Shown here: one piece after another, positions 1 to 9,550 of the stretch
Layout of the letters: each line of letters opens with the position of its first letter
How positions within the stretch are numbered: position 1 is the first letter of the stretch
Assembly (NCBI RefSeq): GCF_000725545.1
Contig: NZ_JNZP01000001.1
Span: 434,001 to 498,000, forward strand
DNA length: 64,000 bases
Source of the DNA: Streptomyces exfoliatus
GTDB lineage: Bacteria; Actinomycetota; Actinomycetes; Streptomycetales; Streptomycetaceae
Direction: 5' to 3'
Translations under genes and position numbers: made by a program
The notes under the pieces: generated by a model
Told to the model about the DNA's origin: nothing
The model's input: only the letters and a program-made list of their open reading frames with translations
Database searches by the model: none

Positions 1-1247
1 CGCCCGTCGGCGTCCCCACGGACGGCGACCCGCTCCAGGCCCTGCGCGCCACCGTCGAGACCCTCCACACCCCCCGCGACCTGGCGTCCGGGATGCCCCC
101 CTTCACCGGCGGCATGGTCGGCTACCTCGGCTACGACATCGTGCGCCGACTGGAGAAGATCGGGGACTCCACCCGCGACGACCTGCGGCTCCCCGAGCTG
201 ACCATGCTCCTCACCAGCGACCTCGCGGTCCTCGACCACTGGGACGGCTCGGTCCTGCTGATCGCCAACGCGATCAACCACAACGACCTGGAGACCGGCG
301 TCGAGGAGGCGTACGCGCACGCCGTCGCCCGCCTCGACGCGATGGAGGCCGACCTGGCCAGGCCCGTCGCCACCGCCCCCACCGCCCTCCCCGCCTCCGC
401 GCTGCCGGACTTCTCCGCCCTCTGGGGCGGCCCGGCCTACCAGGACGCCGTCGAGGACATCAAGGAACGCATCCGCGCGGGCGAGGCCTTCCAGGTCGTG
501 CCCTCACAGCGGTTCGAGACCCCCTGCGCCGCCTCAGCGCTCGACGTCTACCGGGTCCTGCGGGCCACCAACCCCTCCCCGTACATGTACCTCTTCCGCT
601 TCGAGAACGGCTTCGACGTCGTCGGATCCAGCCCCGAGGCCCTCGTCAAGGTCGAGGACGGGCACGCGCTGCTCCACCCCATCGCCGGCACCCGGCACCG
701 CGGCGCCACCCCGCAGGAGGACCACGACCTCGCCGAGGAACTGCTCGCCGACCCCAAGGAGCGCGCCGAGCACCTCATGCTCGTCGACCTCGGCCGCAAC
801 GACCTCGGGCGGGTCTGCACCCCCGGCTCCGTCGAGGTCGTCGACTTCATGTCCGTCGAGCGCTACTCGCACGTCATGCACATCGTCTCCACCGTGACCG
901 GCGAGGTCGCCGAGGGCAGGACCGCCTTCGACGTGCTCACCGCCTGCTTCCCGGCCGGCACGCTCTCCGGCGCGCCCAAGCCCCGCGCCATGCAGATCAT
1001 CGAGGAGCTCGAACCCTCCCGCCGGGGCCTCTACGGCGGATGTGTCGGTTATCTCGATTTCGCCGGCGACGCGGACACGGCCATCGCCATCCGCACCGCC
1101 CTGCTCCGCGACGGAACGGCGTACGTGCAGGCCGGAGCGGGTGTCGTCGCCGACTCCGACCCCGTGGCCGAGGACAACGAGTGCCGGAACAAGGCCGCCG
1201 CCGTCCTCCGCGCCGTCCACACCGCCAACCGGATGAACGGCAGCTGA
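1..1247 (+). CDS. trpE: Anthranilate synthase component I, 3' part (5' end outside window)
   Basis: Makes anthranilate from chorismate with ammonia supplied by a TrpG-type glutaminase; first committed step of tryptophan synthesis, cytoplasmic. The frame is open from base 3 with no start before the window edge, so the N-terminus lies upstream; about 414 residues are visible. Seen: [13 protein letters not shown] in the N-terminal domain, then the chorismate-binding domain with [35 protein letters not shown] and YGGCVGYL, all typical of TrpE. The stop is followed after 14 bases by a small membrane-protein gene of the same direction. Any attenuator or leader of trpE would be upstream and cannot be judged here. 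PabB/salicylate-synthase homologues are the alternative; the neighbouring trp genes favour TrpE. Confidence 0.95.
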   Translation, partial: PVGVPTDGDPLQALRATVETLHTPRDLASGMPPFTGGMVGYLGYDIVRRLEKIGDSTRDDLRLPELTMLLTSDLAVLDHWDGSVLLIANAINHNDLETGVEEAYAHAVARLDAMEADLARPVATAPTALPASALPDFSALWGGPAYQDAVEDIKERIRAGEAFQVVPSQRFETPCAASALDVYRVLRATNPSPYMYLFRFENGFDVVGSSPEALVKVEDGHALLHPIAGTRHRGATPQEDHDLAEELLADPKERAEHLMLVDLGRNDLGRVCTPGSVEVVDFMSVERYSHVMHIVSTVTGEVAEGRTAFDVLTACFPAGTLSGAPKPRAMQIIEELEPSRRGLYGGCVGYLDFAGDADTAIAIRTALLRDGTAYVQAGAGVVADSDPVAEDNECRNKAAAVLRAVHTANRMNGS

Positions 1248-1261
1248 GCACGTAGGGGATA

Positions 1262-1912
1262 GTGGGGTACGTGAGTGCCGTACCCGTACCCCAGCCCCGG
1301 GCCGCCCGTGCGGCCGTCCCCACCGGCGGCCGCCGCAGCCTGGCCGCGGCCCTCCTCCTCGGCGCCCTCGGCGCCACCATAGTCCTGCTCTCCGCGGGCC
1401 AGATCTGGGCGGAGGGCACCGCGTCCGTCGGCGGCGGCACCGTCCCCGTCGAGGCCGACGGCGGCACGGTCACCGGTGTGCCGACCGCCCTCGCGATCGT
1501 CGGTCTCGCCGCGCTCTTCGCCGTCTTCGCCGTCCGCCGCACCGGCCGCACCCTCGTCGCCGCGCTCCTCGCGCTCAGCGGCGCGGGCGCCGCGCTCGCC
1601 GCCGTCCTCGGCGCGTCCGACAGCTCCGCCCTCAACGCGGAGGCCGCCCGCATCAGCGGCGACACCGCCGCCGCCGTGGCCGGCCTGACGCACACCGCCT
1701 GGCCGTACGTGACCGCCGCAGGCGCCGTCCTCATCCTGCTCGCCGGCCTCTTCGCCCTGCGCTTCGGCAAGAGCTGGCCGGCGATGGGCGGCCGCTACGA
1801 GCGCTCCGGAACCCCCCGCGCCGCGCGCAAGGCGCCCACGACCGACCCGGACCGGCCCGAGGACCTCTGGAAGGCCCTGGACCGCGGCGAGGACCCCACC
1901 CGCGGCGCCTGA
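1262..1912 (+). CDS. Trp biosynthesis-associated membrane protein (TIGR02234-like)
   Basis: Integral membrane protein of 216 residues with no known activity, belonging to a family that in actinomycetes sits between trpE and trpC. The GTG start at 1262 lies 14 bases after trpE; a second GTG at 1271 (VSAVPVP) is equally possible. Hydrophobic segments are visible around residues 23-45 (LAAALLLGALGATIVLLSAG), 73-92, 99-117 and 148-167, consistent with four membrane helices, with a periplasmic-type loop between the first two and a charged C-terminal tail ending in EDPTRGA. The position suggests co-transcription with trpE; a role in tryptophan metabolism is inferred only from conserved neighbourhood. 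Confidence 0.8.
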   Translation: MGYVSAVPVPQPRAARAAVPTGGRRSLAAALLLGALGATIVLLSAGQIWAEGTASVGGGTVPVEADGGTVTGVPTALAIVGLAALFAVFAVRRTGRTLVAALLALSGAGAALAAVLGASDSSALNAEAARISGDTAAAVAGLTHTAWPYVTAAGAVLILLAGLFALRFGKSWPAMGGRYERSGTPRAARKAPTTDPDRPEDLWKALDRGEDPTRGA

Positions 1913-2048
1913 CGGAGGAGCCGGCCGCGACGCGTGATCGTCCCGGTACCCCCGATTCATCCTCGCGCGCCCGCGTGCGGGACAATGAGCGCAGAGTGTC
2001 CGCGCACGCGAGACCTCACCATCGAGCAACTGCAACGAGGAGCAACTC

Positions 2049-2303
2049 ATGGCGGGCAGCGCCCACGGACACACCCCGGCCGCCTGGACCGGTGTCATCA
2101 TCTCCTTCATCGGCTTCTGCATCGCCGGAGTCTTCATGGTGGCCGCCAACCAGCCCGGCTTCTGGGCCGGCATGGGTGTCATTGTCCTCGGCGGCATCGT
2201 CGGCGGCGCGATGAAGGCGGCCGGCCTCGGCATGCCGAAGGAGTCGGCGGCCGTCGCCGCCGCCCGCGAGGCCGCGACCGCGACCGCGCGAGCCCGTTCC
2301 TGA
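2049..2303 (+). CDS. Small HGxxPAAW-motif membrane protein
   Basis: An 84-residue protein of unknown function with the signature HGHTPAAW near the N-terminus (residues 6-13), which defines the actinobacterial HGxxPAAW family. Two hydrophobic segments follow (about residues 14-34 and 40-58), so it should be a small two-helix membrane protein, with an Ala/Arg-rich C-terminal tail. The ATG is preceded by a clear ribosome site, CGAGGAGC, about 8 bases upstream. It lies in the small-gene block between trpE and trpC. Confidence 0.85.
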   Translation: MAGSAHGHTPAAWTGVIISFIGFCIAGVFMVAANQPGFWAGMGVIVLGGIVGGAMKAAGLGMPKESAAVAAAREAATATARARS

Positions 2304-2322
2304 AGCGCGACGACACACCCGA

Positions 2323-2353
2323 GAGCGCAGTCCGGCCGTGCCGGGCTGCGCTC
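2323..2353 (+). terminator. Hairpin after the HGxxPAAW gene
   Basis: Inverted repeat GAGCGCAG-T-CCGGC / GCCGG-G-CTGCGCTC with a 3-base loop, starting 19 bases after the stop codon at 2303. There is no T-run, as is usual for Streptomyces terminators. It could also be a processing site, because the next gene begins only 27 bases later. Confidence 0.45.
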
Positions 2354-2380
2354 CCGCGCGTCGGGGGCGAGAATCACCGG

Positions 2381-2974
2381 GTGGACCCGCAGCCGACGGC
2401 CGCAGCCGTGACCGACACCTCCTCCACCCGACCGGGTGAACCTGGCCCGACGGGTGAACCTGCCCCGCCGGGCGAACTCGGCCCGCCGGGCGAGTCCGGC
2501 CCGCCCCATCCCTCCGGTGCGGTGCCCCCGCACGCGGGGGTGTGGCCCGGCGGGCCCGTACCGCCGCCGCCACCCCGCTCGCCGGCGCGACGGCTCTCCG
2601 CGCCCCTCGCCACGCTCGCCGGGGTCTCCGCCGCCTTCGCGTACGTCGGGACCGTCGACCCCAACGAACCCGGGCACTACCCGGTCTGCCCGCTGCTCCG
2701 CTTCACCGGCGTCTACTGCCCCGGCTGCGGCGGACTGCGCAGCGCCCACGCCTTCGCCCACGGCGACCTCCCGGCCGCCCTCGGCGCCAACGCCCTCGCC
2801 GTCGTCGGCTACGGACTCTTCGGCGTCCTCATGACCCTCTGGCTGATTCGAGCCGTCCGCGGGGAGCCCATGCGCCTCGCGATCTCCTCGGTCTGGTGGT
2901 GGGGGATCGGGGCCGTACTCGCCCTCTTCACCCTGGTCCGGAACCTTCCCTTCGGCTCCGCGCTGGCCCCCTGA
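2381..2974 (+). CDS. DUF2752 membrane protein
   Basis: A 197-residue protein of the DUF2752 family, function unknown. Residues about 20-70 are Pro/Gly-rich with a repeated GEPGP/GEPAP/GELGP/GESGP pattern. The conserved core follows: CPLLRFTGVYCPGCGGLRS, with the family's CPxCG-like cysteines, then hydrophobic segments around LGANALAVVGYGLFGVLMTLW and WWWGIGAVLALFTLV. The GTG at 2381 was chosen as start because the frame upstream is non-conserved sequence crossing the hairpin; a purine-rich GGGGGCGAG lies about 10 bases before it. It is the last small gene before trpC. Confidence 0.75.
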   Translation: MDPQPTAAAVTDTSSTRPGEPGPTGEPAPPGELGPPGESGPPHPSGAVPPHAGVWPGGPVPPPPPRSPARRLSAPLATLAGVSAAFAYVGTVDPNEPGHYPVCPLLRFTGVYCPGCGGLRSAHAFAHGDLPAALGANALAVVGYGLFGVLMTLWLIRAVRGEPMRLAISSVWWWGIGAVLALFTLVRNLPFGSALAP

Positions 2975-3043
2975 GGGTCCCGCGCGGCACCGGGAGGACC
3001 CTGGAGAGAGTCCCAGCAGGTGGGACGCCGCTCCGCTCGATGC

Positions 3044-3071
3044 GATGACGGAGCCGTCCTGCGGATAGGAT
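3044..3071 (+). promoter_or_regulatory. Candidate trpC promoter
   Basis: TAGGAT at 3066-3071 fits the -10 element of the main Streptomyces sigma factor. About 15 bases upstream is ATGACG, a weak -35. It lies in the non-coding gap before trpC. If used, transcription would begin near 3078, about 50 bases before the trpC GTG. Confidence 0.3.
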
Positions 3072-3073
3072 CG

Positions 3074-3133
3074 ATGTGGCTGAACCTGGTTCATCATCAC
3101 CATCAACGTCCCGGAAGGGGGCCCCTCGCGTGA
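3074..3133 (+). other. Possible 19-codon leader ORF overlapping the trpC start
   Basis: An ATG at 3074 opens a short frame, [19 protein letters not shown], whose TGA at 3131-3133 overlaps the trpC GTG at 3130 (GTGA, 4-base overlap). It contains one Trp codon and four consecutive His codons. There is no obvious ribosome site before the ATG, and the TAGGAT element at 3066-3071 would start transcription inside it, so it may be fortuitous. Confidence 0.2.
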
Positions 3134-3939
3134 GTGTGCTCGACGAGATCATCGAAGGCGTACGCGCCGACCTCGCAGAGCGGCAGGCGCGGGTCACCCT
3201 CGACGAGCTCAAGGAGCGCGCCGCCAAGGCCCCGCAGGCCAAGGACGGCGTCGCCGCGCTGCGCGGAGACGGCGTCAAGGTCATCTGCGAGGTCAAGCGC
3301 TCCAGCCCGTCCAAGGGCGCGCTCGCCGCGATCGCCGACCCGGCCGGTCTCGCCGCGGACTACGAGGCGGGCGGCGCCGCCGTCATCTCCGTCCTCACCG
3401 AGCAGCGCCGCTTCGGCGGCTCGCTCGCGGACCTGGAGGCCGTCAGGGCCCGGGTCGACATCCCGGTCCTGCGCAAGGACTTCATCGTCACCGCGTACCA
3501 GCTCTGGGAGGCACGGGCGTACGGAGCGGATCTCGCGCTCCTCATCGTCGCCGCCCTTGAGCAGGAGGCGCTGGTCTCCCTCATCGAGCGCGCCGAGTCC
3601 ATCGGGCTCACCCCGCTCGTCGAGGTGCACGACGAGGACGAGGTCGAGCGGGCCGTCGACGCGGGCGCCCGGATCATCGGCGTCAACGCGCGCAACCTCA
3701 AGACCCTCAAGGTCGACCGCACCACCTTCGAGCGCGTCGCCCCGGAGATCCCCGCGCACATCGTCAAGGTCGCCGAGTCCGGCGTCCGAGGCCCGCACGA
3801 CCTCATCGCCTACGCCAACGCGGGCGCCGACGCGGTCCTGGTCGGCGAGTCCCTCGTCACCGGCCGCGACCCGAAGGCCGCCGTCGCCGACCTCGTCGCC
3901 GCCGGCGCCCACCCCGCCCTCCGGCACGGCCGGAGCTGA
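3130..3939 (+). CDS. trpC: Indole-3-glycerol phosphate synthase
   Basis: Closes the indole ring of 1-(2-carboxyphenylamino)-1-deoxyribulose 5-phosphate, fourth step of tryptophan synthesis, as a cytoplasmic TIM-barrel enzyme. The 269-residue length is normal. Seen: [14 protein letters not shown] (catalytic Lys and phosphate region), [45 protein letters not shown] and ESGVRG, all standard for the family. The GTG at 3130 was chosen over the upstream ATG-like codons because the conserved [17 protein letters not shown] begins there and GGAAGGGGG precedes it. trpM follows 7 bases after the stop, so trpC-trpM-trpB-trpA probably form one transcription unit. Confidence 0.97.
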   Translation: MSVLDEIIEGVRADLAERQARVTLDELKERAAKAPQAKDGVAALRGDGVKVICEVKRSSPSKGALAAIADPAGLAADYEAGGAAVISVLTEQRRFGGSLADLEAVRARVDIPVLRKDFIVTAYQLWEARAYGADLALLIVAALEQEALVSLIERAESIGLTPLVEVHDEDEVERAVDAGARIIGVNARNLKTLKVDRTTFERVAPEIPAHIVKVAESGVRGPHDLIAYANAGADAVLVGESLVTGRDPKAAVADLVAAGAHPALRHGRS

Positions 3940-3946
3940 CCGCGCC

Positions 3947-4237
3947 ATGACCCGCCGCCGCGCCACGCCGACCTTCCGGGGCACCGCCCCGGGCCCGGTC
4001 GGCGTGCCGTCGGCGAACCCCGTGGGGCGGCGCCGACTGCTGCGTACCGCGGCGTCCGTCCCCGCCCACGCCCCGCTGGCCCGTGGCTGCCGGCCGCGTG
4101 GCTGCCGCGCACCCGCCCGCCGTGTCCACGGCCGCCGGGTGCGGTACGTCATCGGCTCGGAGCCCGGCCAGGTCAACGGCATGCGATGGCGTCCGCGCCT
4201 CGCGCGCGTACTCACACACGACCTCGACGCCGTCTGA
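3947..4237 (+). CDS. trpM: TrpM-like small tryptophan-biosynthesis modulator
   Basis: Small basic protein between trpC and trpB, in the position of Streptomyces trpM (trpX), reported in S. coelicolor as a modulator of tryptophan production and development. The conserved part is the C-terminal RGCRPRGCRAPARRVHGRR followed by VRYVIGSEPGQVNGMRWR. It is extremely Arg-rich and has two Cys in a duplicated RGCRP/RGCRA. With the ATG at 3947 it has 96 residues; GTG codons at 4004 or 4022 would give 77 or 71, closer to the roughly 63 residues known for the family, so the start is uncertain. The molecular mechanism is unknown. Confidence 0.7.
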   Translation: MTRRRATPTFRGTAPGPVGVPSANPVGRRRLLRTAASVPAHAPLARGCRPRGCRAPARRVHGRRVRYVIGSEPGQVNGMRWRPRLARVLTHDLDAV

Positions 4238-4274
4238 CACGCCGAGCACCGACCGGCAGCTGCGACCCCACCGC

Positions 4275-4374
4275 CGTGTGGGCAGTCGTCCCGCGCTGGG
4301 CGGGACGGGTGGGCACACGGGACGGCGCCCTCGGCGGCGCCTCCGCCTCCTGTACCGGCCCGCACCACGAGGGC
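4275..4374 (+). repeat. Dispersed palindromic repeat, family A, copy 1
   Basis: An imperfect palindrome with arms GTGTGGGCAGTCGTCCCGC and GCGGGACGGGTGGGCACAC (4276-4318), followed by a conserved tail beginning GGACGGCGCC. The same sequence recurs inverted at 4384-4480, downstream of polA at 63333-63422, and in shorter form at 12896-12974 and 15736-15778. It lies in the 352-base gap between trpM and trpB. No terminal duplication or open frame is visible, so this may be a non-autonomous mobile or transcript-structuring element. Confidence 0.75.
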
Positions 4375-4383
4375 GCCGCACCA

Positions 4384-4480
4384 CGGGTGCGGGTCCAGGC
4401 GCGGAAACCTGGGCCCGGCAAGGGGCGCCGTTCCGTTGTGCCCACCCGTTCCGCCCCAGCGGAACGACTGCCCACAACGG
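4384..4480 (-). repeat. Dispersed palindromic repeat, family A, copy 2 (inverted)
   Basis: Palindrome at 4433-4480 with outer arms CCGTTGTG/CACAACGG and inner arms CGTTCCGC/GCGGAACG, preceded by a tail (GGTGCGGGTCCAGGC...GGCCCGGCAAGGGGCGCC). Read on the minus strand it matches the copy downstream of polA over most of its length. With copy 1 it forms a head-to-head pair about 60 bases apart. The rest of the trpM-trpB gap (4481-4589) holds no further gene; GAGGAGC before 4590 is the trpB ribosome site. Confidence 0.75.
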
Positions 4481-4589
4481 GGGTGGCGGACGGTCGGCGA
4501 CGGCGTTGCCGTACGTGTGTGGTTCGCGCGCATAACGTGACCATCAACCCCACGTCACACGGGGCATCCGCCCCGCGAGGAGCAACCGC

Positions 4590-5872
<1,283 letters not shown>

Positions 5873-5876
<4 letters not shown>

Positions 5877-6691
5877 CCGGCAACATCCAGCTGCTCAGCG
5901 ACACCCTCGCCAAGGCGAAGGCGGACAACAGGGCGGCGCTCATCGCCTACCTGCCGGCCGGCTTCCCGACCGTGGACGGCGGCATCGCGGCCATCAAGGC
6001 CGTCTTCGACGGCGGCGCGGACGTGGTCGAGGTCGGCCTCCCGCACAGCGACCCGGTGCTCGACGGTCCGGTCATCCAGACCGCCGACGACATCGCCCTG
6101 CGCGGCGGCGTCAAGATCGCCGACGTGATGCGCACGGTCAAGGAGGCCCACGCGGCCACCGGCAAGCCCGTCCTCGTCATGACGTACTGGAACCCCATCG
6201 ACCGGTACGGCGTCGAACGCTTCACCGAGGAGCTCGCCGCCGCCGGCGGCGCGGGCTGCATCCTGCCCGACCTGCCGGTCCAGGAGTCCGCGCTCTGGCG
6301 CGAGCACGCCGACAAGCACGGTCTCGCCACCGTCTTCGTCGTCGCGCCCAGCAGCAAGGACGAGCGCCTCGCCACCATCACGGCGGCCGGCTCCGGCTTC
6401 GTCTACGCCGCCTCCCTGATGGGGGTCACCGGCACCCGCGCGTCGGTCGGCGAACAGGCCGCCGACCTCGTCCGCCGCACCCGGGCCACGGCGGATCTCC
6501 CCGTCTGCGTCGGGCTCGGCGTCTCCGACGCCAAGCAGGCGCGCGAGGTCGCGGCCTTCGCCGACGGCGTGATCGTCGGCTCCGCCTTCGTGAAGCGGAT
6601 CCTCGACGCCGACGGCGACGAGGCCGCGGGACTCGCCGCCGTAAGGGAACTGGCGGCCGAACTCGCCGAGGGTGTCCGCCGCGTTTCGTAA
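5873..6691 (+). CDS. trpA: Tryptophan synthase alpha chain
   Basis: Cleaves indole-3-glycerol phosphate to indole and glyceraldehyde 3-phosphate and channels indole to TrpB. 272 residues, TIM barrel. Seen: [26 protein letters not shown] carrying the catalytic Glu and Asp, [22 protein letters not shown], and the phosphate-binding [13 protein letters not shown] and [11 protein letters not shown]. The GTG start overlaps the trpB stop (GTGA). A strong hairpin 22 bases after the stop closes the operon. Confidence 0.98.
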
Positions 6692-6712
6692 CCCATTCGG
6701 ATGGATCTGGGA

Positions 6713-6740
6713 CCGGGGAGGCACGCACGTGCCTCCCCGG
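6713..6740 (+). terminator. Strong hairpin closing the trp operon
   Basis: Perfect 12-base arms CCGGGGAGGCAC / GTGCCTCCCCGG with a 4-base loop, followed by TTCGTTCCT. It lies just after trpA and 14 bases before the next gene's GTG, so it probably ends trpCMBA transcription; the next gene would then need readthrough or a promoter overlapping the hairpin. Confidence 0.75.
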
Positions 6741-6754
6741 TTCGTTCCTGGGGT

Positions 6755-7591
6755 GTGAGCGAGAAGAACCGTGGTGACGGGTCAGGGAGCGCGCGGGAGC
6801 GCCTCCAACAGCAGCGTGAGCGCGAGAAGGCCCGCGAGAAGCAGCGACGTGTCCTGATCGTGTCGGCGGCGGTGGTCGGCGTACTCGGCCTGGCCGCGGT
6901 CGTCGGCGTGATCGCCGCGGGCGGCGACAAGGACGGCGGGTCGGACAAGGCGGGCCCGGTCGTCGCCCCCACCGGGGCGACCGAGGAGGACGGCAAGCCC
7001 GCCATCCCGACGGGCAGGACGGACGCACCGTCGACGCTCGCGATCTGGGAGGACTTCCGCTGCCCCGCGTGCGCCCAGTTCGAGAACGTCATGCGGGACA
7101 CGATCCACGAGCTGGAGGCGTCCGGCGCCCTCAGAACCGAGTACCACCTCGCCACCCTCATCGACGGGAACATGGGCGGCAGCGGCTCCCTGCGCGCGGC
7201 GAACGCGTCGGCGTGCGCCCAGGACGCGGGGAAGTTCACCGCGTACCACGACACGCTCTACATCAACCAGCCGCAGGAGACGGACGACGCCTTCGGGAAG
7301 AACGAGAAGCTGATCGAGCTGGCGGCGAAGGTGCCGGGGCTCGACACGCCCGCGTTCCGCAGCTGTGTGAACGACGGCACGCACGACAGCTGGGTGGTCA
7401 AGTCGAACGAGGCCTTCCAGAACGGCGGCTTCCGCGGCACGCCCTCCGTCCTCCTCAACGGAGAATCGATCTTCCCGACCAAGGGGGGCGAGCAGATCTC
7501 CCCGGAGAACCTGAAGAAGTGGGTCGCCGAGGCCAACAAGGGCAAGAAGCCCGGCACGGCCGCCCCTTCGGCGGGGCAGTCCGCAGGTTAG
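6755..7591 (+). CDS. Membrane-anchored DsbA-family thioredoxin-fold protein
   Basis: Predicted extracytoplasmic thiol-disulfide oxidoreductase of 278 residues. The N-terminus is a very charged Arg/Glu-rich stretch (residues about 10-32), then one membrane helix (VLIVSAAVVGVLGLAAVVGVI), a Gly/Asp-rich linker, and a thioredoxin-like domain with WEDFRCPACAQFENV; the CPAC active-site cysteines are residues 103 and 106. FRGTPSVLLNGE near the C-terminus supplies the cis-proline typical of the DsbA/DsbG fold. A further Cys pair (SACAQ, SCVND) is visible. GTG at 6755 was chosen as the first start past the terminator hairpin. It is followed by lgt; a role in folding of exported proteins is inferred. 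Confidence 0.88.
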   Translation: MSEKNRGDGSGSARERLQQQREREKAREKQRRVLIVSAAVVGVLGLAAVVGVIAAGGDKDGGSDKAGPVVAPTGATEEDGKPAIPTGRTDAPSTLAIWEDFRCPACAQFENVMRDTIHELEASGALRTEYHLATLIDGNMGGSGSLRAANASACAQDAGKFTAYHDTLYINQPQETDDAFGKNEKLIELAAKVPGLDTPAFRSCVNDGTHDSWVVKSNEAFQNGGFRGTPSVLLNGESIFPTKGGEQISPENLKKWVAEANKGKKPGTAAPSAGQSAG

Positions 7592-7655
7592 TTACCCATA
7601 CGTTGCCGGGTGGGCTGCCGTCCCGCCCGCCCGGCAGGGTAGCGTCGGTCCTGCC

Positions 7656-8654
7656 ATGGACCTTGCCTATATTCCCAGCCCGTCGACCGGCGTGATCAAC
7701 CTCGGACCGATCCCGCTGCGCGGCTATGCCTTCTGCATCATCATCGGTGTCTTCGTCGCCGTCTGGTACGGCAACAAGCGCTGGATCGCCCGGGGCGGCA
7801 CCGCCGGCACCGTGGCCGACATCGCCGTCTGGGCGGTGCCCTTCGGCCTCGTCGGCGGACGCCTCTACCACGTGATCACCGACTACCAGCTGTACTTCAG
7901 CGAGGGTGAGAACTGGGTCGACGCCTTCAAGATCTGGGAGGGCGGCCTCGGTATCTGGGGCGCCATCGCGCTCGGCGCGGTCGGTGCCTGGATCGGCTGT
8001 CGCCGACGGGGCATCCCGCTCCCGGCCTACGCCGACGCCATCGCCCCCGGAATCGCCTTCGCCCAGGCCATCGGCCGCTGGGGCAACTGGTTCAACCAGG
8101 AGCTGTACGGCAAGCCGACCGACCTGCCCTGGGCCCTGGAGATCTCCGAGAGCGCGAACCGCGAGGCCGGGACGTACCACCCGACCTTCCTGTACGAGTC
8201 GCTCTGGTGCATCGGCGTCGCCCTCCTGGTCATCTGGGCCGACCGCCGCTTCAAGCTTGGCCACGGGCGCGCCTTCGCGCTCTACGTCGCCGCCTACTGC
8301 GCCGGCCGGGCCTGGATCGAGTACATGCGCGTCGACGAGGCGCACCACGTGCTCGGCCTGCGGCTGAACGTGTGGACGGCGATCATCGTCTTCGTCCTCG
8401 CGGTGGTCTACATCGTGATCTCGTCGCGGATCCGCCCGGGCCGCGAGGAGATCGTGGAGCCCAAGGCCGACAAGAGCGAGAAGATCGCGAAGGCCGACGA
8501 GGCCGACGAGGCGCACGCGGATGAGGATGCGGCCGCGACCGCGGACGACGCGGACGCCGAGCCCGAGGACGCCGCGGCCGACGAGGACGCGGACTCCGAC
8601 AAGGACGCGGAGCGCGGTGCCGACAACGGCGCAGGGTCCGCCGCCAAGAGCTGA
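7656..8654 (+). CDS. lgt: Prolipoprotein diacylglyceryl transferase
   Basis: Transfers diacylglyceryl from phosphatidylglycerol to the lipobox cysteine of prolipoproteins, the first step of lipoprotein maturation in the membrane. Seven-helix type. Seen: PLRGYAFCIIIGVFVAVW, VGGRLYHV, the signature GRWGNWFNQELYG, and HPTFLYESLWC. Residues about 265-332 form a charged cytoplasmic tail rich in Ala, Asp, Glu and Lys, far beyond the catalytic core but common in actinobacterial Lgt. The ATG at 7656 starts MDLAYIPSPSTGVINLGP. It is likely to act on lipoproteins such as the Liv binding protein encoded at 54655-55896. Confidence 0.97.
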   Translation: MDLAYIPSPSTGVINLGPIPLRGYAFCIIIGVFVAVWYGNKRWIARGGTAGTVADIAVWAVPFGLVGGRLYHVITDYQLYFSEGENWVDAFKIWEGGLGIWGAIALGAVGAWIGCRRRGIPLPAYADAIAPGIAFAQAIGRWGNWFNQELYGKPTDLPWALEISESANREAGTYHPTFLYESLWCIGVALLVIWADRRFKLGHGRAFALYVAAYCAGRAWIEYMRVDEAHHVLGLRLNVWTAIIVFVLAVVYIVISSRIRPGREEIVEPKADKSEKIAKADEADEAHADEDAAATADDADAEPEDAAADEDADSDKDAERGADNGAGSAAKS

Positions 8655-8673
8655 TCCCTTCCAGCCGGCCGGA

Positions 8674-8710
8674 GGGCCGTCGGGACCGAGAGGTCCCGGC
8701 GGCCCTTTTT
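8674..8710 (+). terminator. Terminator after lgt (convergent with the next operon)
   Basis: GGGCCGTCGGGACC - GAGA - GGTCCCGGCGGCCC followed by five T, a classic intrinsic terminator. It lies between lgt and the convergent CitE-like gene and may serve both strands. Confidence 0.85.
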
Positions 8711-8716
8711 CATGCC

Positions 8717-9550
8717 TCAGCCCGTCCTCGCCGCCAGGGCGAGGACGCGGTGGGCGCCCTCCACCACCGCGGCGTCGACGAAGCGGCCGTCCGGGAGGGC
8801 CTGGGCGCCCCGCTCCGTCGCGGCCGCCGCGACGACCTCCCGCGCCGCGTCGATCTCCTCCGGGGTGGGGAGGTAGGCGCGCTCGATCACCGGGAGCTGG
8901 CGGGGGTGGATGGCCGCCCGGCCGAAGAAGCCCAGGGCCCGGCCCCGGGCGCAGCCGGCCGCCAGTCCCTCCAGGTCGCCGACGTCCGGGTGGACCGACT
9001 GGGCGGGGGCCGGGAGGCCGGCCGCGCGGGCCGCGACCACCACCCGGCCGCGCGACCAGTCGAGGCCGCTGTCCTCCCGTACCCCCAGGTCGGCGCGGAG
9101 GTCCGTCTCGCCGAGCGCGATGCCGCGCACGGCGGGGTGGGCCGTGGCGACCGCGTACGCCTGCTCCACGGCGAGGGCGCTCTCCAGGAGCGGGTAGAGG
9201 GGGAGCCCCGGGGCGGCTTCGGCGATCCGGTGGATGTCAGTGGCGTGTGTCACCTTGGGTACACGGAGACCGCAGAGGCCGGGGAGGGGGGCCAGGGTGG
9301 GGATGTCGTGCGGGGAGTGGACGCGGACGTGCACCGGGACGGGGTGGATGTCCGTGAGGAGATCCGCCGTGGCGTCGAGGGCGTACGTCTTGCGGTGCGG
9401 GGCGACCGCGTCCTCCAGGTCGACGATCACGATGTCGGCGCCCGAGGCGAGGGCCTTGCGGACGACCTCGGGCCGGTCGCCCGGGGCGTACAGCCAGGTG
9501 AGGGGGGTGCGGACCAGGCTGAGACCGTCGACCCCCGCGAGGGTGCTCAT
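8717..9550 (-). CDS. HpcH/HpaI aldolase / CitE-like CoA ester lyase
   Basis: Predicted Mg-dependent lyase or thioesterase acting on a beta-hydroxyacyl-CoA such as malyl- or citramalyl-CoA, cytoplasmic, 277 residues. Seen: LYAPGDRPEVVRKALASGAD, VDLEDAVAPHRK (metal-site Glu/Asp), YPLLESALAVEQAYA, GIALGETDLRADLG and RAAIHPRQLPVIERA, the usual CitE-family order. The ATG at 9550 overlaps the stop of the CoA transferase by four bases. It is the last gene of the seven-gene operon; pairing with a CoA transferase suggests that an acid is activated and then cleaved. The substrate cannot be read from the sequence. Confidence 0.9.
   Translation of the reverse strand: MSTLAGVDGLSLVRTPLTWLYAPGDRPEVVRKALASGADIVIVDLEDAVAPHRKTYALDATADLLTDIHPVPVHVRVHSPHDIPTLAPLPGLCGLRVPKVTHATDIHRIAEAAPGLPLYPLLESALAVEQAYAVATAHPAVRGIALGETDLRADLGVREDSGLDWSRGRVVVAARAAGLPAPAQSVHPDVGDLEGLAAGCARGRALGFFGRAAIHPRQLPVIERAYLPTPEEIDAAREVVAAAATERGAQALPDGRFVDAAVVEGAHRVLALAARTG

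Noticed and set aside
1049..3106. A 685-codon minus-strand frame over the trpE-trpC small-gene block
   Set aside because: Low-complexity translation with no motif; the plus strand carries recognised genes with ribosome sites.
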